The notes under the pieces were generated by a model. That model made no database searches. It had not been told where the DNA came from and saw only the letters and a program-made list of their open reading frames with translations. A program made the position numbers and the translations under genes. 35,420 nucleotides of DNA from NCBI RefSeq assembly GCF_000298215.1, contig NZ_BAHD01000069.1, positions 1-35,420 on the forward strand, read 5' to 3'. Shown here piece by piece: positions 23,512-32,756 of this stretch. The stretch is from Kineosphaera limosa NBRC 100340. GTDB taxonomy: Bacteria > Actinomycetota > Actinomycetes > Actinomycetales > Dermatophilaceae. Position 1 is the first letter of the stretch. Every line of letters starts with the position of its first letter.

Positions 23512-24317
23512 CTGTCGCCCCAGCGGGCCGCAACCGACGGCACCCAGCGGCCGATGAGGGCGCCGTCGGCCTCCAGCAGCAGCACCGGCCGCAGATCCGC
23601 CAGTCGCGCCGGCACGCCGCCGCCCGCGAGGATGCGGGGGGCATCGCCGCCGGCCAACCGAGGCACGAGGGTTTCGCACCATTCGTCGAGCGCTCCGGCC
23701 GCGACGACGTCACCGAGCAGGTGCGGGCCGCCTTCGCACAGGAGGCGGTGGTAGCCGCGGTCGGTCAGCTCGGCGACGAGGCGGGCCGGGTCGACGCGGT
23801 CGCCCCCGGCGATCAGCACGCCGTCGACCCCGAGCGTCGCGCGGGCGCGGGCGAGCCGATCGGGCCCCGCGGCCCGCGTCGTGGCCAGCAGCACCGGTCC
23901 GCCGTGGGCTTCGATGGAGCCGTCGAGCAGCGCAGCCGGCACCTGCGCGCGACCGCTGACCACCACGAGCGTCGGATGCGGTGGGCGTAGGCCCCGCGCC
24001 GGCGCCCACTCGTCGGCGGTCCGGACGGGGCCGTAACCCTCGATCCGCACGGTTGCGGCGCCGGCGATGACCGCGTCGGACCAGGCCCGCAGCGAGGCGA
24101 AGACCGCCACGTCGGCGGAGGTGTTGATCGACCCGCTGCGCCCGTCCGATCCGCGCGCCGCGCCGTCCAGGGTGCTCACCATGTTCGAACGCAGCCACGG
24201 TTCTGTACCAGGTGTGAGATACAAGGATTGGAGCGCCAGCCGGCCCTGCGATGTCGCCAGGTCGATGACGCTGCCCGGCCCCGGTCCGGCTCCGGTGTCG
24301 TTCAGCAGGACTCGCAT
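23475..24317 (-). CDS. RibD C-terminal-type (DHFR-like) pyrimidine reductase
   Basis: This protein (280 residues) is a reductase of the RibD C-terminal family with a dihydrofolate-reductase-like fold. Landmarks are WLRSNMVSTLDGAARGSDG, the SDAVIAGAATVRIEGYGPV segment, PTLVVVSGR, VLLATTR, GVDGVLIAGG and LLCEGGPHLLGDVVAAG. No deaminase domain is present, so it is not a full RibD. The mycobacterial relative Rv2671 is known to be able to substitute for dihydrofolate reductase. The second ATG (24317), with GGGCGGA upstream, is preferred to the first (24323); both overlap the previous gene. It is the last gene of the topA-folP2-like unit and overlaps the convergent cyclodeaminase-like gene by 37 bases. 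Confidence 0.85.
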   Translation of the reverse strand: MRVLLNDTGAGPGPGSVIDLATSQGRLALQSLYLTPGTEPWLRSNMVSTLDGAARGSDGRSGSINTSADVAVFASLRAWSDAVIAGAATVRIEGYGPVRTADEWAPARGLRPPHPTLVVVSGRAQVPAALLDGSIEAHGGPVLLATTRAAGPDRLARARATLGVDGVLIAGGDRVDPARLVAELTDRGYHRLLCEGGPHLLGDVVAAGALDEWCETLVPRLAGGDAPRILAGGGVPARLADLRPVLLLEADGALIGRWVPSVAARWGDSQPASRSTCASR

Positions 24318-24970
24318 CGCCATCCGCCCACGACGTAGGCGACCCCGAGGTCGTCGTGCAGCTCGGCGAAGAGCGGAGCGACCCGCACCGGCAGCTCCGT
24401 GATCGCCCGCCCCGCCGCCCGCAACGCCGGCCGACCCTCGAGCAGCAACTCGGCATCCGACCCGCCGGCCGCCAGGCCCGCGAGCGCCGGGGCATCGCCG
24501 CAGCCCACCGCGGCGAGAAAGCGCTCGTCGAACGCCCGGGCCCGTTCGTCGGGCAGCCCCGGCGACCCCTCGTCCCGTCGCGCGCTGCCGTCCGCCAGCA
24601 CCACGAGCAGCACCGGGCCCGGCTGCTGGCACAGTCCCCGCACCCGCTCGGCGGCCTCCTGTCCAGCCCGCTCCGCGTCGCCCACCACGACAGATTCGAC
24701 GGCGGCCACATCGGTGACGCCGGCCGCGTCGAGCAGCTGTCGACCCACCCGCACCCCGAGCGGCGGCCCGCTGAATCGGGGCGAGGATCGCCCGCGCCCC
24801 GTCAGCACCACGATCCGCGGCTCGCCGCCCGGCCCGACGGTTTGCGCCAGCGCCTCCCGCAACGCCTGAACGCAGGCGGATCGCAGGCCAGCGGCCACGT
24901 CGATCGCGCCGGCGTTCTCCCGCAGCAGCAACGGCGGGTGCGGCAGGAAAACCACCGCGGCCAGGCTCAT
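24302..24970 (-). CDS. LigB-like (class III extradiol dioxygenase-type) protein
   Basis: This 222-residue protein resembles the catalytic B subunit of class III extradiol dioxygenases, which use a non-haem iron. VVFLPHPPLLL near the start holds the first expected metal-binding histidine. Later segments are VVVGDAERAG, LLVVLADGSARR, ERFLAAVGCGDAPALAGL and a closing DDLGVAYVVGG. In other Actinobacteria this protein family is found beside unrelated housekeeping genes and its reaction is unknown. The second catalytic histidine typical of the true enzymes is not evident, so activity is doubtful. The ATG overlaps the stop of the folP2-like gene (ATGA), and its own end overlaps the reductase gene, so it is translated as part of that operon. 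Confidence 0.75.
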   Translation of the reverse strand: MSLAAVVFLPHPPLLLRENAGAIDVAAGLRSACVQALREALAQTVGPGGEPRIVVLTGRGRSSPRFSGPPLGVRVGRQLLDAAGVTDVAAVESVVVGDAERAGQEAAERVRGLCQQPGPVLLVVLADGSARRDEGSPGLPDERARAFDERFLAAVGCGDAPALAGLAAGGSDAELLLEGRPALRAAGRAITELPVRVAPLFAELHDDLGVAYVVGGWRCESC

Positions 24971-25857
24971 CGCAGCCCCCGCACGGCCACCAACGGGGGT
25001 GCGTCCCCGGCGATCGCGCGGGTCATGTCGAGCGCCTGACGCACGGCCGCAACATCGTGCACCCGGTGGATGCGCGCGCCGAGCCAGGCTGCGACGACCG
25101 TGGCGGCCAGGGTGCCGGGCAGCCGCTCGTCCGTGGGCAGGTCGAGGGTTTCGCCGACGAAGTCCTTGCGGGAGACCGACACGAGCACCGGCCAGCCGAG
25201 CGCGACGAGCTCACCGAGGCGGCGGGTCACCTCCAGCGAGTGCGCGGTCGTCTTGGCGAAGTCGTGAGCTGGGTCGACGATGATGCGGCGCGGATCGACG
25301 CCGACGTCCAGCGCCCGCTGCGCCAGCCGGGAACAGTCGCGCACGACGTCGGCGACGACGTCGTCGTACTCGATGCGGTGCGGATTGGTGCGCGGCGCGA
25401 TCCCGGCGGTGTGCGTGCACACGAGCGCCACGTCGAACTCGGCCGCCACCCGCGCCAGCTGCGGGTCGGTGCCGCCCCAGGCGTCGTTGAGCAGGTCCGC
25501 CCCGGCCTCACAGGCCCGTCGGGCCACACCGGCCCGCCACGTGTCGACGCTGACGATCACCTCGGGCCACCGCTGCCGCACGAGCCGCACCAACGGCACC
25601 ACCCGCTCGATCTCCTCCGCCTCGTCGACCGGGGGTCCGTGCCCGGCCTTGACGCCGCCGATGTCGACGATGTCGGCGCCCGCGGCGACGGCCTGGGTCA
25701 CCCGCTCCAGCGCGCGATCGAGCGCCCACGTGGAGCCCCGGTCGTAGAACGAGTCCGGGGTGCGATTGACGATGGCCATGACGAGCCGGTCCGAGCGCCC
25801 GACGACCCGCTGCCGCAGCAGCAGCGTCCCGTCGTCCGGCGCGCCAGCAGCCGACAC
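24967..25857 (-). CDS. folP2: Dihydropteroate synthase-like protein (FolP2 type)
   Basis: This 296-residue protein has the dihydropteroate synthase barrel. MAIVNRTPDSFYDRGST is the FolP2-type version of the first pterin-site motif (FolP1 has N-V-T-D-D-S-F-S-D). VDIGGVKAGHG, SVDTWRAGVA, LNDAWGG and VDPAHDFAKTTAHSLEVTRR follow, and the closing motif is SVSRKDFVGE. In mycobacteria the FolP2 paralogue was reported to lack dihydropteroate synthase activity, so the biochemical role here is open. The GTG start lies 2 bases after the topA stop, and its stop overlaps the next gene, so the four genes are coupled to topA. The gene symbol is by resemblance to that paralogue. Confidence 0.85.
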   Translation of the reverse strand: MSAAGAPDDGTLLLRQRVVGRSDRLVMAIVNRTPDSFYDRGSTWALDRALERVTQAVAAGADIVDIGGVKAGHGPPVDEAEEIERVVPLVRLVRQRWPEVIVSVDTWRAGVARRACEAGADLLNDAWGGTDPQLARVAAEFDVALVCTHTAGIAPRTNPHRIEYDDVVADVVRDCSRLAQRALDVGVDPRRIIVDPAHDFAKTTAHSLEVTRRLGELVALGWPVLVSVSRKDFVGETLDLPTDERLPGTLAATVVAAWLGARIHRVHDVAAVRQALDMTRAIAGDAPPLVAVRGLR

Positions 25858-25859
25858 GC

Positions 25860-28649
<2,790 letters not shown>

Positions 28650-28879
28650 CTGCTGGTCCTCCGGCTCCTCAAGACTCCCCCGATCTGGACACCCCGAGGT
28701 CCGGATCGAGTGGATCGATCTGAGCCGCGACACGCCCTGCGCTAGGCACCGTAACGCCTATCGAGGGCATCGGCGGAATTGCCGAAGGTCCCCCGACCTC
28801 GATCCGCGAGCGCTCCGCAAGCACTTCTGGGCGCTTTGCAGGCCCGCTGACCTGCGACGCGGCGCGATCGTCGACCCGG

Positions 28880-30415
28880 TCAGTCCGGCACCAAGATCCC
28901 GTCCGCGACGAGCGCCCGAATCACCGCCACCTGGTCGTGCTGCGCCCCGGAGCCGGTGTCCTCCTCGGGCTCGACCTCCGGCTCCGTCGCGGCCAGGACT
29001 GCGTCGATCGCGGCCAGGGCCGCCCGCGCGCTCAGGTCGCCGTCGCAGACCGACAGCAGCGCGGCCGTCGTCGTGTCCACCTGCCGACTCACGCGCAGCC
29101 CGCCCCCTTGGCGCACCAGCATGACCTGCGGCTGCGCATCCGTCGGCCGACGATGGGATTCCAGCGTGACGTCTGGCGCGACAACCCACGCGACGTCGAG
29201 CACCGCGTCGTCGTCGTGCTCGGCCAGCCAGGTGCGGGCGGCCATGCCCGCCAACACGGTCGGCCCCATCGGCGCGGCCACCGGGCCGGTCACCTCCACG
29301 AGGTCCACGAAGGGCTCCCGCTCGACCTGCGGCCGCTGCAGGGTCACCACACCGAAGCCGACCCCTTCGACGCCGCGGTCCGTGAAGTCCGCCAGCCAGG
29401 CCGCGTACAGCTCGTCGTGGATCCACGAGCCCGGCAGGTGGCCGCCGTCGCGCGCCCAGAGCTGGGCATACTGCGCCGGATCCTGCACCTCGCGCTGAAC
29501 CACCCAGGCGTCCAGGCCCGTGCCCGTCAGCCACTCGTGCCAGCGGTCGCGCCAGTGCGCGCCGTCGCGGATCTCCCAGTTGCCGATGAAATGCGCCACG
29601 CCACCGGGGGCGAGCAGCGCCCCCACACCGCGCACCACGTCCTGCACGATCTCGTCACCGGCGCGCCCGCCGTCGCGGTAACTGAACATGGGCACCCGCG
29701 CCGCCCGCGGCGTGATGACGAACGGCGGATTGCTGACGATGAGGTCGAAGACCTCTCCGGCCACCGGCTCCATGAGGCTGCCCGCCCGCAACTCCCACTC
29801 CTGGCCCGCCAAGGCGGCGTTGAACCGGGCGAACTCCAGGGCGCGGGCGCAGATGTCGGTCGCCACGATCTGCTCGCAGTGGTCGCGTAGGTGCAGCGCC
29901 TGGATGCCGCAGCCCACCCCGATGTCCAACGCCCGGCGCACCTGGGGGCGCGGGGTCCACGAGGCGAGGGTCAGCGAGGCTGCCCCGATGCCGAGCACGT
30001 GGTCGGGCTCCAGCGGTCCGCGCCGGCTGGAGACGGACAGGTCGGAGGCGACCCACCAGTCCTGGTCCTGCGTCCCGTACGGCCGCAGATCGCACAGGGC
30101 CGCCACGTCCGCGCCCGAACGCTGCGCCAGGCCCAAAGCCAGCAGACCCTGCGCCCGCAGCGTCGGCAGGGCGGCGTCCACGGCCTCGAAGGGCACCTCC
30201 ACACCCAGCGTGAAGAGGCGGATAAGTGCCGACAACGGGTGCCCGTCGTCGCGGGTGGCGCGCTCGGCAGGCAACGCCTGCTCGCGCATGAGCGCTCCGG
30301 CGACGACCGGCCCGAGGTGCGCCTGCACTCCCGCCACCGTGAACCCCGCCGCCATGAGATCGGCGCGCAGACGCGGCAACAGATCGGGCACGACGATGGG
30401 CGTGGGGGTGCTCAT
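28880..30415 (-). CDS. SAM-dependent methyltransferase (DUF7059/DUF7782 type)
   Basis: This 511-residue protein contains a class I methyltransferase domain at about 160-320 with motif I DIGVGCGIQALHLRD, the acidic residue in VATDICARA, and the motif IV NPPF in LIVSNPPFVIT, which is the signature of N-methyltransferases acting on exocyclic or glutamine amide nitrogens (HemK/PrmC and RsmC relatives). A helical N-terminal domain (DUF7059-like, 1-150) and a C-terminal region of about 180 residues (DUF7782-like) flank it. Proteins with this build are found next to topA in Streptomyces and related genomes. The target (rRNA, tRNA or protein) is not known. The ribosome binding site is weak, so the start at 30415 is chosen from the normal-looking N-terminus. 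Confidence 0.88.
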   Translation of the reverse strand: MSTPTPIVVPDLLPRLRADLMAAGFTVAGVQAHLGPVVAGALMREQALPAERATRDDGHPLSALIRLFTLGVEVPFEAVDAALPTLRAQGLLALGLAQRSGADVAALCDLRPYGTQDQDWWVASDLSVSSRRGPLEPDHVLGIGAASLTLASWTPRPQVRRALDIGVGCGIQALHLRDHCEQIVATDICARALEFARFNAALAGQEWELRAGSLMEPVAGEVFDLIVSNPPFVITPRAARVPMFSYRDGGRAGDEIVQDVVRGVGALLAPGGVAHFIGNWEIRDGAHWRDRWHEWLTGTGLDAWVVQREVQDPAQYAQLWARDGGHLPGSWIHDELYAAWLADFTDRGVEGVGFGVVTLQRPQVEREPFVDLVEVTGPVAAPMGPTVLAGMAARTWLAEHDDDAVLDVAWVVAPDVTLESHRRPTDAQPQVMLVRQGGGLRVSRQVDTTTAALLSVCDGDLSARAALAAIDAVLAATEPEVEPEEDTGSGAQHDQVAVIRALVADGILVPD

Positions 30416-30435
30416 GGCACGACACTCTCACGCCG

Positions 30436-31113
30436 CTACTCCGGCAGCGCGCGCTCCTGCACGACGTGCTGGGCAACACTGCGCAGTTTGATGTTGCGGT
30501 CCTGGCTGTAGCGGCGCAGCACCGCGAAGGCCTGCTCCTGGTCCAGGTCGAAGCGCTCCATGAGAATGCCTTGGGCCAAGCCGATGAGGTGGCGACTCTC
30601 CATGGCCTCCCGCAGGCCCGACTCCGTCTGCGCCGCCGCCAGCGCCACGGACGCGTGGCCCGCGAAGATCCCCCCGATGGCCGCGTCCGCCGGGGTGAAG
30701 TGATTCGGCTGCGCGGAGTACAGGTTCAGCGAGCCGATCGTCTGCTGACGGGTGAACAGGCGGATCGAGAGCACGCTGCGAACGCCGAGATCGACGACGG
30801 CGCGGCTCCAGACCGGCCAGCGATCCTCGGTCATCGTGTCGGCGATGATGAAAACCGACTGCGCCTCGATCGCTTGCAGGCACGGGCCCTCTCCGACTTC
30901 GATCTGCAGTTCGTCGGCCCGGCGCACCAGTTCGCTCGTGACAGCGGCAGTCTCGACCCGCTTGCCCTTGTGCACGACCATGACGCCGCACATGTCGCAG
31001 TCGACGGTGGCCCGGGCCAGCTCGGCGATGCGGTCCAACGTGGCGCCGACACCGTCGGCCCCGTGAAGAGCCATGGCGATGTGCGCGAAATCGGCAGCAC
31101 CTGCCTCGTTCAC
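30436..31113 (-). CDS. GAF-ANTAR regulator
   Basis: This 225-residue protein has an N-terminal GAF domain (about 20-150, with VDCDMCGVMVV, EGPCLQAI and FIIADTMTEDRWPVWS) and a C-terminal ANTAR domain (about 165-220, with ESRHLIGLAQGILMERFDLD and the helix AFAVLRRYSQDRNIKL). ANTAR domains bind two-hairpin RNA elements and prevent termination, so this is probably an RNA-binding antiterminator controlled by a small molecule or redox signal sensed by the GAF domain. The cysteines in the GAF domain are candidates for the sensor. The GTG start at 31113 has GGAGG 4 bases upstream. It is 20 bases from the methyltransferase gene and 116 from the sigma factor gene, both on the same strand. Confidence 0.9.
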   Translation of the reverse strand: MNEAGAADFAHIAMALHGADGVGATLDRIAELARATVDCDMCGVMVVHKGKRVETAAVTSELVRRADELQIEVGEGPCLQAIEAQSVFIIADTMTEDRWPVWSRAVVDLGVRSVLSIRLFTRQQTIGSLNLYSAQPNHFTPADAAIGGIFAGHASVALAAAQTESGLREAMESRHLIGLAQGILMERFDLDQEQAFAVLRRYSQDRNIKLRSVAQHVVQERALPE

Positions 31114-31229
31114 TGCACCTCCTCGAAGTGGCCTGAATCGAACAAGCCTCGGTCGAGGCCCGCCACAAGATTCTCGCAAATCTGACATTCGTGACGCCGA
31201 GGGCCCCCTGCTACGAACAGGCTAGGACC

Positions 31230-32066
31230 TCAACCCACCTCGGCCGGCTCGCTCAGTTCGTCGCGCAGACTCGAGAGGATGCGGGTCAGCAGGCGAGAGA
31301 CCTGCATCTGGCTGACCCCGATCTCGTTGCCGATCTGCTCCTGGGTGAAGCCGCGGACGAAGCGCAGCAGCAGGATCTTGCGGTCGCGATCGCTGAGCAT
31401 CTCCAGAGCTGGACGCAGCATCTCGCGGTCCTCGACGTGTTCGTACTCGGCCGACTCATCGACGAGCAGGTCTGCGAGCACGACGGTGGAGTCACCGGGG
31501 CCCGTCGCGTCGAGCGACAGGGCGCTGTAGCAACCGTCGGCCAACTCCAGTTCACCGAGCTCGCTGAGGGAGACGTCGAGGGCTTGCGCGACCTCGGCGT
31601 CGGTGGCCGGGCGCCCGAGGTCGTGTTGCAGGCTGGCGCCCACGTTCACGGCCGCCGCGCGCAACTCCTGCAGGCGGCGCGGCGGTCGCACCATCCACCC
31701 GAAGTCCCGAAAGTGGCGCTTGAGTTCGCCGGAGATCGTGGGAACGGCGTATGCGAGGAAGGCGGGGCCTTCGCCCTGTTTGTACCCTTGTGACGCTTTG
31801 ACGAGGCCAAGATAAGCGACCTGCAGCAGGTCGTCCGATTCGATGCCGCGAGCCCGGTAGCGCGCGGCGATCGCCTCGGCGACGGGCCCGTTGAGCAGGA
31901 CGACCTCATCGAGCAGAACCTGGCGCTCGGACTCGGGTGCATCCGCCGCGCGCGCGAGCAGATCCGCTGTCAGCGCATCGCGCTCGACGGCGGGGAGTTC
32001 GGTGACTCGCCGACCGCGCAGCTGCTCACAGGTGCGGGCGGTCGCCGAGTAGAGAGTGCGGGGCAC
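31230..32066 (-). CDS. Group 3 sigma factor of the SigB/SigF/SigG type
   Basis: This 278-residue protein has sigma region 2 (YRARGIESDDLLQVAYLGLV and LKRHFRDFGWMVRPPR), a region 3 (GRPATDAEVAQALDVSLSEL) and region 4 with the helix-turn-helix FTQEQIGNEIGVSQMQVSR. It lacks region 1.1 and an ECF build. Sigma factors of this class respond to stress or development and are usually held by an anti-sigma kinase that is released by a STAS antagonist. The GTG start has AGGAG 4 bases upstream. A GTTT-N16-GGGTAA promoter, of the type this class recognises, lies upstream and after the STAS gene, so the gene probably activates itself. No RsbW-like kinase is beside it. Confidence 0.93.
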   Translation of the reverse strand: MPRTLYSATARTCEQLRGRRVTELPAVERDALTADLLARAADAPESERQVLLDEVVLLNGPVAEAIAARYRARGIESDDLLQVAYLGLVKASQGYKQGEGPAFLAYAVPTISGELKRHFRDFGWMVRPPRRLQELRAAAVNVGASLQHDLGRPATDAEVAQALDVSLSELGELELADGCYSALSLDATGPGDSTVVLADLLVDESAEYEHVEDREMLRPALEMLSDRDRKILLLRFVRGFTQEQIGNEIGVSQMQVSRLLTRILSSLRDELSEPAEVG

Positions 32067-32224
32067 GTGTCTCCTGCCTGACAGCAGTTGTACGACTCGT
32101 GGCTCCTGGGCTGGACCACCATGGGGCGACTTGACGAGGACTCAGACCACGCGCGCGCAATAAACGAGGTCGCCGACCCTCTTCACCTTAGGAGAACCGA
32201 CGGGGCCAGGAGAAGGTTCCACAC

Positions 32225-32250
32225 TTACCCACCCGTTAACTCCCTGAAAC
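32225..32250 (-). promoter_or_regulatory. SigF/SigB-type promoter of the sigma factor gene
   Basis: On the minus strand GTTT (32250-32247) and GGGTAA (32230-32225) are separated by 16 bases. The class consensus is GTTT-N14-17-GGGTAT. The -35 lies 4 bases after the STAS stop codon. The predicted start near 32218 gives a leader of about 150 bases before the sigma gene. Confidence 0.75.
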
Positions 32251-32253
32251 GGG

Positions 32254-32622
32254 TCAGTCGTCGAGAGTCCGGCTGTCCTGCGAGCGGGTAGCCGAGACGG
32301 CGTCGTCGCGCGACGGCGCGGTCTCGAAGATCTCGTCGAGCCCGGTGATGGCCATGATGCGCAGCACTCGCTCGGAGGGAGCCACCAGTCGCATGGAGCC
32401 GCCGTGGGCGCGCGCCAAGCGGAGCACGCCCACCAGGACACCAAGGCCGGTCGAGTCCATGAAGGGGACACCCGACAGGTCGAGCACCAGGTGCCGCTGG
32501 CCCGCCGCGACGTACATCTCCAGTCGTTCCTGCAGCGCGGGGGCGGACAACGCGTCGATGTCGCCCTGCACGTCGACGATCGTGACGGGCCCCTCATTCG
32601 TGCAGGACAACAGAAGTTCCAC
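32254..32622 (-). CDS. STAS-domain anti-sigma-factor antagonist (BldG/RsbV-like)
   Basis: This 122-residue protein is a single STAS domain. VTIVDVQGDIDALSAPALQERL is the first half, followed by HLVLDLSGVPFMDSTGLGVL, which includes the serine that is normally phosphorylated (in MDSTG), and LVAPSERVLRIMAITGLDEIF. By family, the dephosphorylated form binds an anti-sigma kinase and frees the sigma factor. In Streptomyces the equivalent bldG lies in the same place next to the helicase gene. The GTG start at 32622 has AGGAG 6 bases upstream. A perfect inverted repeat lies just before the ribosome binding site. A longer frame to 33033 is a shadow of the helicase. Confidence 0.93.
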   Translation of the reverse strand: MELLLSCTNEGPVTIVDVQGDIDALSAPALQERLEMYVAAGQRHLVLDLSGVPFMDSTGLGVLVGVLRLARAHGGSMRLVAPSERVLRIMAITGLDEIFETAPSRDDAVSATRSQDSRTLDD

Positions 32623-32635
32623 CCGTGTCTCCTCA

Positions 32636-32655
32636 CTCTCGACGGGAGTCGAGAG
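32636..32655. promoter_or_regulatory. Perfect 8-bp inverted repeat in the divergent promoter region
   Basis: CTCTCGAC and GTCGAGAG flank GGGA. It lies 13 bases upstream of the STAS start and immediately before its ribosome binding site. It could be an operator or a 5'-leader hairpin. TACAGT further upstream is a possible -10. Confidence 0.5.
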
Positions 32656-32756
32656 CACTGTATCGAGCCAGGCTCGCCCCACCCAGGCCCCCCCAGAGCC
32701 TCCTGTGGGGCGAGCGACCCCGGCTTGTCGGTGCCGACACCTACCGTGGAGGCACC

